Below, piece by piece: positions 1 to 8,542 of a stretch of 64,000 bases of DNA (position 1 is its first letter; each line of letters starts with the position of its first letter). The stretch is taken from positions 186,001-250,000 of the forward strand of contig JADKJZ010000014.1 in assembly GCA_016720805.1 (NCBI GenBank), in the 5' to 3' direction. Made by a program: the position numbers and the translations under genes. This DNA comes from Gemmatimonadota bacterium. GTDB lineage: Bacteria > Gemmatimonadota > Gemmatimonadetes > Gemmatimonadales > GWC2-71-9. The notes below the pieces were generated by a model. That model was given only the letters and a program-made list of their open reading frames with translations, was not told the DNA's origin and did no database searches.

Positions 1-198
1 GAAGTGGTCGAGACTGTAGACCGAGCCGATCGGGTCGAGGTTGATGCTCGGCGAAAGCCGGGAGTACGATCCGAAGGGCGCGGACGGCACAGTCGTCATG
101 ATCGGCGCGGGGGTCCGCGGAGCGACAGGCGATGTCGCCACCTGCGCCGCGGCAGCGGCCGGAACCAGCAACAGGGTGAGCAGGGTGCAAAGGCGCAT
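1..198 (-). CDS. Exported protein of unknown function, C-terminus cut by window edge
   Basis: The reading frame starts at an ATG (196-198) and stays open to the edge of the window, giving 66 codons. The N-terminus MRLCTLLTLLLVPAAAAAQ is a clear Sec signal peptide with an AAAQ-type cleavage region. The mature part is rich in Pro, Ser and Thr and shows no recognisable domain in the visible portion. It lies 8 nt downstream of the anti-sigma-like gene in the same orientation, so it is probably the third gene of the sigma operon and could be an envelope protein under control of that sigma factor. The role is inferred from context only. Confidence 0.6.
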   Translation of the reverse strand, partial: MRLCTLLTLLLVPAAAAAQVATSPVAPRTPAPIMTTVPSAPFGSYSRLSPSINLDPIGSVYSLDHF

Positions 199-206
199 GG
201 GGTCTC

Positions 207-812
207 TCAGTTCAGCTGGAGGGAATGGGCCACAACGGCCGAGCGGAGGCGCGGCAACAGGTCGCGCTGGTGGACGGCATCGCGGATCAAGGTCAGTTCA
301 TCGGCTCGGCGCGGCTCAAGCCCAGCCACCTGCACCAGCACGAGTTCAAGGTCTTCGAGGAGCGCGCGCATCCGCGGGTCGGTGGCGACCGGGGAGTCGA
401 GCAGCAACCGCGTGCTGCGGAGCAACTCGACGCCCTGCGTCACCAGCTGCGCATTCGCTGCCGCCGGCGCATCCTGCTCCGGCAGCGCCACCAGCAACAT
501 CGCGGTCTGTCCGAGCAATTCCTCGGTGGCGCGTTGATAGGGATCGGGCGTTGCCGCGGCGACGGTGGCGACGGGGGCGGCCACGGGATTCACCCCGCGA
601 CGCCCGATGGCGACGCCGAGCACCAGTGCCGCGGCGATCGCGGCGGAGAACATCCCCCAGCCCGGCGTCCCGCGGCGGCGCAGCGGAGCGGCCGGCGCAT
701 CGAGCTCGGCCCGCACCGCCGTCCAGATCGCGTCGCGCGGGGTCTCACCCGGTGCCCGCCACTGACTCGCGGCATCGCGCAACAGGGTGTCCAGCGGATC
801 GTGCTGGTTCAT
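207..812 (-). CDS. Putative membrane anti-sigma factor
   Basis: The product has 201 residues, with a hydrophilic N-terminal part of about 50 residues, one transmembrane segment (MFSAAIAAALVLGVAIG, near residues 54-70) and a C-terminal domain predicted to be extracytoplasmic. No HxxxCxxC zinc motif of the ZAS family is visible. The call therefore rests on topology and on the 4-nt ATGA overlap with the upstream ECF sigma gene, a standard arrangement for sigma/anti-sigma pairs. The C-terminal region is Leu-rich and mostly helical, with no recognised sensor domain. It may bind and inhibit the neighbouring sigma factor at the membrane. This is inference, not homology. Confidence 0.6.
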   Translation of the reverse strand: MNQHDPLDTLLRDAASQWRAPGETPRDAIWTAVRAELDAPAAPLRRRGTPGWGMFSAAIAAALVLGVAIGRRGVNPVAAPVATVAAATPDPYQRATEELLGQTAMLLVALPEQDAPAAANAQLVTQGVELLRSTRLLLDSPVATDPRMRALLEDLELVLVQVAGLEPRRADELTLIRDAVHQRDLLPRLRSAVVAHSLQLN

Positions 813-1390
813 CGTCGGTCCTCCAAGTGCGGGGCCAACATCGCCCGCAGTCGTGCCCGGGCTTCAGAGACCCTGGCCTTGCTGGTGCCTTCCGCAATCC
901 CCAGCGCCGAGCCGATCTCGGCGTGGGTGTAGCCTTCCATCGTGTACATGATCAGTGCGATCCGCAGGTTCGGCGGGAGCCCGTCGATGGCGCTCGTCAG
1001 CGCATCGTGCAGGTCCGGACTGATGCCCCCATCGGACGCCGGGAGCTGGTGGTAATCCTCGAGGTCGTACTCCCGCTGCCGGAACCGCTTCACTCGGCGC
1101 ATCGCATTCAGGCAGGTCGTGGTGGCGACCTTGTGCAGCCAGGTCGCGAACGATGACTCCCCACGGAACTGCCCGATCACCCGGAAGAGCTGGACGAAGA
1201 CGTCCTGGGTGAGTTCGCTGGCCAGATGCCGGTCACCGGCAATCCGGTACGCGAGACGATAGACCCGGTCCACGTGCGCCTCGTACAGGCGACGCGCCGC
1301 CTCCCGGTCGCCCGAAACCGCCTGGGCCACCAGCCACCGCTCCTCCTCGCCGGTCCCCGGCGCCGGGGCGGCATGCAGTGCGTCAGTCAT
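809..1390 (-). CDS. ECF (sigma-70 family, RpoE-like) RNA polymerase sigma factor
   Basis: The product has 193 residues from the ATG at 1388-1390. An in-frame TTG at 1435 would add 15 residues that look non-conserved. Region 2 is visible (VDRVYRLAYRIAGD, then LTQDVFVQLFR and SSFATWLHKVATTTCLNAMRR), followed by a short linker and region 4 with its helix-turn-helix (LPPNLRIALIMYTMEGYTHAEIGSALGI, then GTSKARVSEARARLR; shown in two pieces). The length and the absence of regions 1 and 3 are typical of group IV sigma factors. It overlaps the presumed anti-sigma gene by 4 nt and probably drives its own operon. The signal it answers cannot be read from the sequence. Confidence 0.92.
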   Translation of the reverse strand: MTDALHAAPAPGTGEEERWLVAQAVSGDREAARRLYEAHVDRVYRLAYRIAGDRHLASELTQDVFVQLFRVIGQFRGESSFATWLHKVATTTCLNAMRRVKRFRQREYDLEDYHQLPASDGGISPDLHDALTSAIDGLPPNLRIALIMYTMEGYTHAEIGSALGIAEGTSKARVSEARARLRAMLAPHLEDRR

Positions 1391-1479
1391 CGTCAGGGGG
1401 TTGGACACCGGGTGGCGGGAAAGCGTTGGGGGCAACCGGTGGTGGCCCGGGGCGTCGGCGCGCGATGCTCATATGACGT

Positions 1480-1515
1480 GCGCCCCGCAGCCGAGTGTCA
1501 TCGTCTGCGGGGCGC
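1480..1515 (-). terminator. GC-rich hairpin downstream of the symporter gene
   Basis: A perfect 11-bp inverted repeat (GCGCCCCGCAG at 1480-1490 and CTGCGGGGCGC at 1505-1515) encloses a 14-nt loop. It sits 19 nt beyond the stop of the symporter gene and upstream of the sigma gene. No long U tract follows, which is common in very GC-rich genomes, so it may work with Rho. Confidence 0.55.
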
Positions 1516-1534
1516 GCGGCAGGTGGGGGGGAAC

Positions 1535-2776
1535 TCAGCTCTCGGCGGGCTTGAACTCCCCTTCCCAGCGCGCCATCACCACCGACGCGAGGCAGTTGCC
1601 GAGCAGGTTCACCGACGTCCGCATCATGTCCATGATGGCATCGACGCCGAGGATCACGGCGACGCCCTCCAGCGGCAGGCCGAACGACGTCAGCGTGCCC
1701 GAGAGGATCACCAGCGAGGCGCGCGGCACCGCGGCCACGCCCTTCGACGTGAGCATCAGCGTCAGCATCATCAGCAGCTGGGTGCCGAGCGTGAGCTCGA
1801 TGCCGGCGGCCTGCGAGACGAACACCGACGCGACGGCGAGGTAGAGCGTCGAGCCATCGAGGTTGAACGAGTAGCCGGTCGGCAGCACGAAGGCGACGAT
1901 CCGCTTCGGCACGCCCATCTTCTCGAGGTTCTCCATCGCCAGCGGCAGCGCCGCTTCCGACGAGGCGGTCGAGAAGGCGATCAGGTACGGCTGCTTGACG
2001 TACTTCCAGAAGAGCCGGAGCGGCACCTTCGCGATCAGCGCGATCGGCAGCAGCACCACCAGCACGAAGACGACCAGCGCGCCGGCCAGCGTGAGCACCA
2101 GCGCGGCGAGGTTGCCGAGGACGCCGAGGCCGCTGTTGCCGATGGTGACGGCAATCGCGGCGGCGATGCCGATCGGGGCGAAGAGCATCACGATGCCGGT
2201 GAACTTGAACATCACCTCGGTCAGCGACTCGCAGAACGCCAGCATCGTCTCCTTCGCCTTCCCCTGCACCTGCGCCAGTCCGATCCCGAAGAGCAGCGAG
2301 AAGAAGACGATCTGCAGCACCTCGTTGTCGGCCGCTGCCTTGAAGAACGAGGCCGGGACGGTGTGATCGAGCACGCCGGCGAAGGTCGTCTTCGTCTCGG
2401 CGAGCTTCGCCCCCGTCTCGGCACTCGCGGTCAGCTGCACGCCGTCGCCGGGGCGGACCAGGTTGACCGCGCCCAGGCCGATGAAGAGCGCCGCCGTCGT
2501 GGCGATCTCGAAGTAGATGATGCTGCGGAGTGCCAGGCGACCGACCTGTTTGAGGTCATCGCCGTGCCCCGCAATCCCCACGACCAGCGAGCCGAAGATC
2601 AGCGGCACCACGATCGACTTGATCATCTTGATGAAGATCGACGAGAACGGCTGCAGGTACGGCGTCAGCGAGACGTTCGTCCAGACCGCGTTGTCGAGGT
2701 AGCCGATCAGGATCCCGACGACCATCGAGATGCCGATCCACCACGTGAGGGGGATCTTGCGCAGGGCAGCGAACAT
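1535..2776 (-). CDS. Dicarboxylate/amino acid:cation symporter (DAACS family)
   Basis: This 413-residue protein has the eight-helix plus re-entrant-loop layout of the GltP/DctA family. It carries the serine-rich hairpin STASSEAALP, the PTGYSFNLDGS motif (NMDGT-like ion and substrate site), TSKGVAAVP and the C-terminal DAIMDMMRTSVNLLGN segment that binds substrate. It should import glutamate/aspartate or C4-dicarboxylates with Na+ or H+. The sequence does not decide which. The ATG at 2776 is preceded by GGAG at 6-nt spacing. It lies 24 nt downstream of the tkt-tal pair in the same direction, so it may be the last gene of that transcription unit. Confidence 0.93.
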   Translation of the reverse strand: MFAALRKIPLTWWIGISMVVGILIGYLDNAVWTNVSLTPYLQPFSSIFIKMIKSIVVPLIFGSLVVGIAGHGDDLKQVGRLALRSIIYFEIATTAALFIGLGAVNLVRPGDGVQLTASAETGAKLAETKTTFAGVLDHTVPASFFKAAADNEVLQIVFFSLLFGIGLAQVQGKAKETMLAFCESLTEVMFKFTGIVMLFAPIGIAAAIAVTIGNSGLGVLGNLAALVLTLAGALVVFVLVVLLPIALIAKVPLRLFWKYVKQPYLIAFSTASSEAALPLAMENLEKMGVPKRIVAFVLPTGYSFNLDGSTLYLAVASVFVSQAAGIELTLGTQLLMMLTLMLTSKGVAAVPRASLVILSGTLTSFGLPLEGVAVILGVDAIMDMMRTSVNLLGNCLASVVMARWEGEFKPAES

Positions 2777-2800
2777 CGGGACTCCGGGGGAGGAGAAGGG

Positions 2801-3925
2801 TCAGCCGGCCACAGGTCGGTCGGAGAGCGTACCGGCCTTCTGTTCGACGCGGTCCAGCAACTGCTGCCAGCTTTCGGCAAACTTCGCCACACCATCGGCC
2901 TCGAGGAACGCGGTGCGCTCCGCGAGGGAGCCGACACCAAGCGCATCATAGGCCGCCAAGGTCCGCGCGGCATCCGCCTCCGTGGCCGGCGTGATCCGCA
3001 CGTGCGGATCGCCGTGGTCGGCATAGGCGCGGAAGGTCTCCGGTGGCAGCGTGTTCACGGTGTCCGGGGCGATCAGCGCCTCGACATAGAGCACGTCGGA
3101 GAGCGACGGATCCTTGGTGCTGGTCGAGGCCCAGAGCGTCCGCTGCGCCTTGGCGCCCTGGGCGGCCAGCGCCTGCCAGCGCGGGGTGAGCAGCGTCTCG
3201 CCGAAGGCCGCGTAGGCGGCGACGGCGTTGGCGATCGCGACCTGATCCTTCAATCCGGCAGCCGCGGCACCAGCCTTGGCGATCGCCGCATTGGCCTGGC
3301 CGTCGACGCGGCTCACGAAGAACGACGCCACCGAATGGATGCCGTCGATCGGGAGACCGGCCGCGGCGCGCTGTTCGAGGCCACGGCAGAACGCATCGAC
3401 GACCTCGCGATAGCGCGTCACCGAGAAGAGCAGCGTCACGTTGACGTTGATGCCCTTGGCGAGGCAGTGCGTGATCGCCGGGAGACCCTCGCGGGTGCCG
3501 GGGATCTTGATCATCGCGTTCGGCCGATCGACCCGCGCCCAGAGGCGCTCCGCCTGCACGATCGTCCCCTCGGTGTCGTGCGCGAGCGTCGGCGCCACTT
3601 CGAGCGAGACGGTGCCGTCGCCGTGGCCGCTGGCGTCATAGACCGGACGGAAGACATCGCACGCCGCCTGCACGTCGGCGACCATCAGCGACTCGACGAT
3701 CTCGGCCGCGGTCGCGCCGCGTGCCGCAAGGACGCGGATGTCGGCGTCGTAGTCGTTGCTGCCGGTGATCGCCTTCTCGAAGATCGTCGGATTGGACGTC
3801 ATGCCGAGGAGTCCGTCCTCGCGAATGAGTCGCGCGAGTTCGCCGGAGCGGACGAGGTCGCGCGTGATGAAATCGTACCACGGACTCTGCCCGAGGGCGC
3901 CGAGACGAACGAGGGGATGGGTCAC
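2801..3925 (-). CDS. tal: Transaldolase
   Basis: The protein has 374 residues, the size of the mycobacterial/cyanobacterial-type transaldolase rather than the ~316-residue E. coli enzyme. It contains the signature GMTSNPTIFEKAI (residues 41-53) and the Schiff-base lysine in NAMIKIPGT (Lys140). The start is a GTG at 3923-3925 that overlaps the transketolase stop as GTGA. An upstream in-frame extension of 83 codons lies inside transketolase and is not used. It transfers dihydroxyacetone units between sugar phosphates in the non-oxidative pentose phosphate pathway, directly after transketolase in the same operon. Confidence 0.95.
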   Translation of the reverse strand: MTHPLVRLGALGQSPWYDFITRDLVRSGELARLIREDGLLGMTSNPTIFEKAITGSNDYDADIRVLAARGATAAEIVESLMVADVQAACDVFRPVYDASGHGDGTVSLEVAPTLAHDTEGTIVQAERLWARVDRPNAMIKIPGTREGLPAITHCLAKGINVNVTLLFSVTRYREVVDAFCRGLEQRAAAGLPIDGIHSVASFFVSRVDGQANAAIAKAGAAAAGLKDQVAIANAVAAYAAFGETLLTPRWQALAAQGAKAQRTLWASTSTKDPSLSDVLYVEALIAPDTVNTLPPETFRAYADHGDPHVRITPATEADAARTLAAYDALGVGSLAERTAFLEADGVAKFAESWQQLLDRVEQKAGTLSDRPVAG

Positions 3926-5910
3926 GACGTGCTCGCGGTGAGAATGGAACGGACGGCGGCGACGACATGCGCCGGCGTGAAGCCGAATTCCTGGAAGAGG
4001 CGTTCGCCCGGGGCGGAGGCGCCGAAGTGATCGAGGCCGAGGGAACGACCGCGATCGCCAACCCAGCGCGACCAGCCGAAGGTGAGTGCTGCCTCGATCG
4101 ACACCCGTGCCGTGATTGCCCTCGGCAGCACCCGCTCCTTCCACGCCGGGTCCTGTGCCGCGAAGAGTTCCCACGACGGCATCGACACGACCCGTGTCGG
4201 CGTCCCCTCCGCCTCGAGGGTCGCGGCGGCGGCGACTGCGACATTCACCTCGGAGCCGGTCGACAGAATGATCGCCACGGGGGCGGTCGCCGGTTCATGC
4301 AGGATGTAGCCGCCGCGCGCCGTGTCGGCCGACATGTCGGCGCGCCGCACGAGGGCCGGGAGCTTCTGTCGGGTGAGGATCAGCGCCGTCGGGCCAGTGC
4401 TGCGGCCGATCGCCGTCCGCCACGCCGCCACCGTCTCGGCGGCATCGGCCGGGCGCAGCGTCACCAGGTTGGGAATGCCACGCAGCATCGCGAGGTGCTC
4501 GATCGGCTGGTGCGTCGGGCCGTCTTCGCCGACGCCGATCGAATCGTGCGTGAAGATGTAGATCACCGGCAGCCCCATCAGGCCGGCGAGTCGGATCGAT
4601 GGCTTGCAGTAATCGGCGAAGACCAGGAAAGTCGCGCCGTAGGGCCGCACGCCACCGTGGCACGCCATGCCGTTCAGCGTGGCCGCCATGCCGTGCTCGC
4701 GAATGCCCCAGTGGAAGCGCGGGCCGGTGCTCGTGGCGGAGAAGACATCGCCGAAGGTGATGTTGGTGCCGTTGCTGCCACCGAGGTCGGCCGAGCCGCC
4801 GGCCAGGCCGGGAATCACCGGGGCCAGCGCGGCGAGCGCCTTCTGCGACGCCTGCCGCGAGGCGACCGACTCGTCGCTCAGGTCGGGGAGATGGCTGGCC
4901 CAATCATCGGGGAGGGTGCCGGTGAGCTGGGCGCGGTACGCGCTGGCCTTGGGGTTCGCCGTCATGCGAGCTTCCCACGCCTGCACGAGCTCGCGGCCCC
5001 GCTCGGCGAGCGGCGCCATCTCCGCATACGCCTCCGGCGCCACATGGAAGGGCTCGGTCGGCCAGTCGAGGAGCGCCTTGGTGCGGGTGATCTCGTCGGC
5101 GCCGAGCGGCTCGCCGTGGGCCTTGGACGAATCGCGCTTGGTCGGGGCGGGGTCGCCGATGATCGTGCGCAACACGATCAGCGTCGGCGCGTCCTGGTGG
5201 GCGGCGGCTTGCGTGAGGGCGGTGTCGATGTCGTCGAGGTCGTTGCCGTCGCGGACGTGGAGCACATGCCAGCCATAGGCGGCAAAACGGGCGCCGACAT
5301 CTTCCGAGAAGCAGAGGTCCGTGCGCCCGTCGATGGTGATCTTGTTGTCGTCCCAGATGACGGTGAGGCGGTCGAGCTTGAGGTGGCCAGCCAACGACGC
5401 CGCCTCGCTCGCCACGCCTTCCATCAGGTCGCCGTCGGAGCAGAGCACCCAGGTGCGGTGATCGCAGAGCTCCGCGCCGTACTGCTCGCGCAGCATCCGC
5501 TCCGCAATCGCCATCCCGACGCCGTTGCCGATCCCCTGCCCGAGCGGGCCGGTGGTGGTCTCGACCCCGACGGTGTGGCCGCGCTCCGGGTGGCCCGGCG
5601 TCTTCGAGCCCCATTGCCGGAAGCGCTTGATCTCCTCGAGCGGCAGGTCGTATCCGCTCAGGTGCAGCGCGCCATACAACAACATCGACGCGTGGCCGCA
5701 GGAGAGGACGAAGCGATCGCGATCAGCCCACGTCGGAGCGTGCGGGGCGTGCTTCAGGTGACGGCGGTAGAGGACGTACGCCACCGGGGCGAGCGCCATC
5801 GGCGTCCCCGGATGTCCCGAGTTGGCCTGCTGGACGGCATCCATGGCCAGGACGCGCAGTGAATTGATGGTCTTCCAGGCGGCGTCGGTGGCCAGGGTGG
5901 GGTTGGTCAC
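3922..5910 (-). CDS. tkt: Transketolase
   Basis: The 662-residue protein is the usual length for bacterial transketolase. It shows the substrate loop HPGTPMALAP, the thiamine diphosphate motif starting SDGDLMEGVASEAASLAGH and ending in DDNKITIDG, and the pyrimidine-domain stretch HDSIGVGEDGPTHQPIEHLA with its catalytic His. It exchanges two-carbon units in the pentose phosphate pathway and uses ThDP and Mg2+. The start is a GTG at 5908-5910. Transaldolase follows with a 4-nt overlap, so the two are probably translationally coupled. A TATCTT candidate -10 box lies about 47 nt upstream. Confidence 0.97.
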   Translation of the reverse strand: MTNPTLATDAAWKTINSLRVLAMDAVQQANSGHPGTPMALAPVAYVLYRRHLKHAPHAPTWADRDRFVLSCGHASMLLYGALHLSGYDLPLEEIKRFRQWGSKTPGHPERGHTVGVETTTGPLGQGIGNGVGMAIAERMLREQYGAELCDHRTWVLCSDGDLMEGVASEAASLAGHLKLDRLTVIWDDNKITIDGRTDLCFSEDVGARFAAYGWHVLHVRDGNDLDDIDTALTQAAAHQDAPTLIVLRTIIGDPAPTKRDSSKAHGEPLGADEITRTKALLDWPTEPFHVAPEAYAEMAPLAERGRELVQAWEARMTANPKASAYRAQLTGTLPDDWASHLPDLSDESVASRQASQKALAALAPVIPGLAGGSADLGGSNGTNITFGDVFSATSTGPRFHWGIREHGMAATLNGMACHGGVRPYGATFLVFADYCKPSIRLAGLMGLPVIYIFTHDSIGVGEDGPTHQPIEHLAMLRGIPNLVTLRPADAAETVAAWRTAIGRSTGPTALILTRQKLPALVRRADMSADTARGGYILHEPATAPVAIILSTGSEVNVAVAAAATLEAEGTPTRVVSMPSWELFAAQDPAWKERVLPRAITARVSIEAALTFGWSRWVGDRGRSLGLDHFGASAPGERLFQEFGFTPAHVVAAVRSILTASTS

Positions 5911-5956
5911 GGCGTGTCGGGCTCACGAGTCTGAGGAACGGGGGGGGAACCACCGA

Positions 5957-5962
5957 AAGATA
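5957..5962 (-). promoter_or_regulatory. Candidate -10 box (TATCTT) for tkt-tal
   Basis: On the minus strand the sequence GTTATCTTT stands out from a very GC-rich surrounding, 47 nt upstream of the tkt start. The same TATCTT hexamer precedes kgd and lon, and TAACTT precedes the CarH-like gene. No convincing -35 box was identified. Confidence 0.35.
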
Positions 5963-5999
5963 ACGTCCCCCGCCCGCACCTGAGGCTCCCCGACCGTGA

Positions 6000-6245
6000 C
6001 TACTTCTTCCGGCGCGCCCGCGCCACGCCGACCCCGGCGGCCACCACTGCGGCCGCGCCCAGAACCGCGGCCGCCACCTTCTTCCGCTTGGCCACCTTCG
6101 CCTCCTTGCCAGAGACCTTGTCGGCCAGCTTCTGGACCGCGGCCTTCGCCGCCGCTCCCGACTTCGCGACGTCTTTCTTCGCCTCCGCCACCGCGTGCTT
6201 CACTGCCTTGGATGCGGCCTTCTTGGTCGCCTTCGAGATCGCCAT
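6000..6245 (-). CDS. Lys/Ala-rich small protein with C-terminal hydrophobic segment
   Basis: The 81-residue product begins MAISKATKKAASKAVKHAV and is rich in Lys and Ala in histone-H1-like style for about 55 residues. A hydrophobic stretch (AAAVLGAAAVVAAGVGVA) and a basic RARRKK tail follow. The ATG at 6245 has GGAG at 6-nt spacing, which supports real translation. It could be a small nucleoid-associated or membrane-anchored DNA-binding protein, but composition alone does not prove this. It is monocistronic between glpD and tkt. Confidence 0.65.
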   Translation of the reverse strand: MAISKATKKAASKAVKHAVAEAKKDVAKSGAAAKAAVQKLADKVSGKEAKVAKRKKVAAAVLGAAAVVAAGVGVARARRKK

Positions 6246-6330
6246 GGTCCACTCCGATGGATGAGATGTTCAGGGAGCATGCAGCACTAGGGGGGACGAT
6301 CCAGTGGTATCCAGCCACACCGCCGCCACT

Positions 6331-6367
6331 CGATCATCGATCATCGATCATCGATCATCGATCATCG
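6331..6367. repeat. Heptamer array, 5 x ATCATCG, at the 3' end of glpD
   Basis: Five perfect tandem copies of the 7-bp unit ATCATCG occupy 6333-6367, preceded by a partial unit. The array overlaps the last codons of glpD and supplies its TGA stop (6348-6350). A degenerate array of the same unit lies at the other end of the gene (7531-7576). Confidence 0.9.
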
Positions 6368-7514
6368 ATGACGGCTCCTCGGCAGTGCGACATGGTGGCA
6401 ACACCCGCCCCAACACCGCTCCGAGCTGGTTGACCGCTTCCTCTGCCATCGCCCGATGGGTCGTCAACTTGCCGCCGGCGATGGTGAGCACGTTGCCCTC
6501 GCGCAGGATCAGGTGTTCCCGACTGCGGGCGCTGGCGGTACCCTGTTGCCGGAGCAATGGGCGGACACCGGCCCAGCGGTCCTGAACGTCACCCACGGCC
6601 AGGGCCAAGGCGGGGAAAAGATGCTGGACGGCCCGAAGCAGGTAGGCCACGTCCTCGTCGCCCACGCGCAGCGCGTCGGGCGATTCGGTCGTCTCGGTGT
6701 CGGTCGTCCCGACCACCACGCGCTGATGCTCCGGCTCCGGAATGCAGAACATCACCCGCTGGTCGTCGGGATGCCGGAGGGCGAGCGCCTGCGTCAGTGG
6801 CAGGCGTCCCGTGGGGAAGGTGACGTGAATGCCCTTCGTCCCGCCGACCAGCCCGCGTTCGGGCAGGCCGACGGTCGTCCGGACCGCATCGGTCCACGGC
6901 CCCGCCGCGATGACCAGGGTGCGCGCGTCGACCCGCTCGCCATTCGGGAGCGTGGCGACGACGCCCTGCGCTGTAACGGCGATGCCGGCGTCGCATTCCT
7001 CGACGATCCGCGCCCCCCGACGCTGGGCATCGCCGATCGTGGCCCAGACCAATCCGATGTCGTCGCACCGAGCGTCCTGGTAGACCGCGCCGCCGAGGAG
7101 CGGGGCGTCGGCGAGCAGCGGCTCATGCCGGAGCAGGGCCGCCCGGGAGAGCGGATGATGCGGCCCGAGCGCGTGCTTCGCGGCCAGCAGTCGGTAGAGC
7201 ACGACGCCGACGCCGATTCGGAGCCACTGCCACCAGGCCCCCCGCTCGAGCACGAAATAGAAGGGAATCGGGTGCACCAGCGTCGGGGCGATGGCCAGGA
7301 GCGTGGCCCGCTCCGCCAGCGCCTCGTGGACCAGGTGGATGTCGCCCATCTCGAGGTAGCGGATCCCGCCGTGGATCAGCCGGCTCGACCGGGACGAGGT
7401 GCCCCAGCCGACAGTCCGTCGTTCCAGCAGGGTGACGGAAAGCCCGCGCATCACGGCGTCGCGGGCGACTGCCGCGCCCACGATGCCACCGCCGAGAATG
7501 AGCAAATCTTGCAT
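6348..7514 (-). CDS. glpD: FAD-dependent glycerol-3-phosphate dehydrogenase, short form
   Basis: The 388-residue protein begins MQDLLILGGGIVGAAVARD, an FAD-binding Rossmann motif. The TSSRSSRLIHGGIRYLE stretch that follows is typical of GlpD/GlpA. Motifs such as GTTDTETTESPD and TIAGGKLTTHRAMAEEAV also match. It oxidises glycerol-3-phosphate to dihydroxyacetone phosphate and passes electrons to quinones at the membrane. It is about 110 residues shorter than E. coli GlpD and lacks the C-terminal helical cap domain, so the protein stops soon after the FAD-binding fold. The last residues (SSMIDDR) are encoded by a heptamer repeat. The ATG at 7514 was chosen because it starts exactly at the FAD motif. 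Confidence 0.85.
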   Translation of the reverse strand: MQDLLILGGGIVGAAVARDAVMRGLSVTLLERRTVGWGTSSRSSRLIHGGIRYLEMGDIHLVHEALAERATLLAIAPTLVHPIPFYFVLERGAWWQWLRIGVGVVLYRLLAAKHALGPHHPLSRAALLRHEPLLADAPLLGGAVYQDARCDDIGLVWATIGDAQRRGARIVEECDAGIAVTAQGVVATLPNGERVDARTLVIAAGPWTDAVRTTVGLPERGLVGGTKGIHVTFPTGRLPLTQALALRHPDDQRVMFCIPEPEHQRVVVGTTDTETTESPDALRVGDEDVAYLLRAVQHLFPALALAVGDVQDRWAGVRPLLRQQGTASARSREHLILREGNVLTIAGGKLTTHRAMAEEAVNQLGAVLGRVLPPCRTAEEPSSMIDDR

Positions 7515-7530
7515 GCGGGAAGCTCCCGGG

Positions 7531-7576
7531 ATCGATGATCGATGGTCGATCATCGATCATCGATGGACGATCATCG
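7531..7576. repeat. Degenerate heptamer array (ATCGATC/ATCGATG type) between glpD and the CarH gene
   Basis: Six consecutive 7-bp units, variants of ATCGATG or ATCGATC, fill the intergenic space between the divergent glpD and CarH-like genes. It uses the same unit family as the array at 6331-6367. The repeats are partly self-complementary because ATCGAT is palindromic. Confidence 0.8.
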
Positions 7577-7607
7577 GCCAGCCGGGACCTCTCCCCCGGA
7601 TCCGGGG

Positions 7608-7613
7608 TAACTT
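7608..7613 (+). promoter_or_regulatory. Candidate -10 box (TAACTT) for the CarH-crt operon
   Basis: The hexamer TAACTT stands in an otherwise GC-rich stretch 28 nt upstream of the GTG start of the CarH-like gene. It resembles the TATCTT elements seen before tkt, kgd and lon. If CarH autoregulates as in Thermus and Myxococcus, its operator should overlap this site. Confidence 0.35.
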
Positions 7614-7641
7614 ATCCCAACGTCGTCCATCCCGGGGTCCC

Positions 7642-8505
7642 GTGAATCCAGAGTTCCGCACCTATGAAATCCAGGAAGTGTCCGGGCTGACCGGACTCTC
7701 TCGGGATCGATTGCGGGCCTGGGAACGCCGCTACGAGGCGGTTCGGCCGGTCCGGCAGGCCAACGGCTACCGCGCCTACACCGCCGATCAGGTCGCCCTG
7801 CTCCGTGCCTATGGCCGGTTGGTGACCCAGGGGGCCAGGATCGGATCGCTGGTCGGACGCCCCGCGGCCGAGGTGATCGAGACTGCCTGGCGGGAGTCGC
7901 CCGACGGTACGCCGCTCGGGGAGCCATTGGCCGCCATCCGTCGCCTCGATCGCGAAGCGCTGGAGCGCCTGGTGGCCGAGCAGCTGGCCATTCGTGGCCT
8001 GACCGGTTTCGCCGACGAAATCGCGATGCCGTTGGCGACGCTGATTGGCGATCTCTGGTCGATCGGCGACCTCCCGATTGCGGCGGAGCATCTCGCCAGC
8101 GAGGTGGTGATCCACGCCCTGAAGGAGGGCCTCCGCGCCCAGCAGCTTCCCGGGCCGTTGGCGTTGGCCGCCTGCCTGCCGGGGGAACGGCATGAGTGGG
8201 GGTTCCTCACCACGCTCTGCCACCTGCAGGAGTGGGGCTGGCAGATCCGCTATCTCGGCGCCGACCTCCCGCTGGACGAGGTGGTCGAGTCCGCGTGGCA
8301 GGTGACCCCGGCCGCGGTCGCCCTCTCGGTGAGCGACCCCGAAACCTGTGCCTTCGTGCTCGATGAGTTGCTCGCGCTGCCGGCGCGCCTCCCGAATCGA
8401 TGCTTCGTCTCGATCGGCGGGGCGGGGATCGAGGGTCGGCAGGCCACCTTGGCTGCGGCAGGATTCCAGGTCGGTGCGGAGCCCTTCGCGCTCGCGCCGC
8501 GTTAA
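7642..8505 (+). CDS. carH: CarH/LitR-type MerR regulator with cobalamin-binding light-sensing domain
   Basis: The 287-residue protein has an N-terminal MerR helix-turn-helix (EVSGLTGLSRDRLRAWERRY). A helical B12-binding cap with the W-x9-EH motif follows (Trp139, Glu149-His150), then a Rossmann-type B12 domain with GERHEWG, which gives the E-x-H-x-x-G cobalamin ligand (His184). These are the hallmarks of adenosylcobalamin photoreceptors, which tetramerise and repress DNA in the dark and fall apart in light. The start is the GTG at 7642; earlier in-frame codons run through repeats. crtI follows 37 nt later, so it probably controls carotenoid synthesis and its own operon. The function is firm by motif; light response is inferred. 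Confidence 0.9.
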   Translation: MNPEFRTYEIQEVSGLTGLSRDRLRAWERRYEAVRPVRQANGYRAYTADQVALLRAYGRLVTQGARIGSLVGRPAAEVIETAWRESPDGTPLGEPLAAIRRLDREALERLVAEQLAIRGLTGFADEIAMPLATLIGDLWSIGDLPIAAEHLASEVVIHALKEGLRAQQLPGPLALAACLPGERHEWGFLTTLCHLQEWGWQIRYLGADLPLDEVVESAWQVTPAAVALSVSDPETCAFVLDELLALPARLPNRCFVSIGGAGIEGRQATLAAAGFQVGAEPFALAPR

Positions 8506-8542
8506 TTTTCGGCGCCCCCTTTTTGCCCCAGACACGACACTC

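Noticed and set aside
1226..4030. A 934-codon open frame on the plus strand
   Set aside because: It runs antisense to the symporter and transaldolase genes, is rich in Arg, His and Gly with no recognisable motif, and is a GC-rich antisense shadow.
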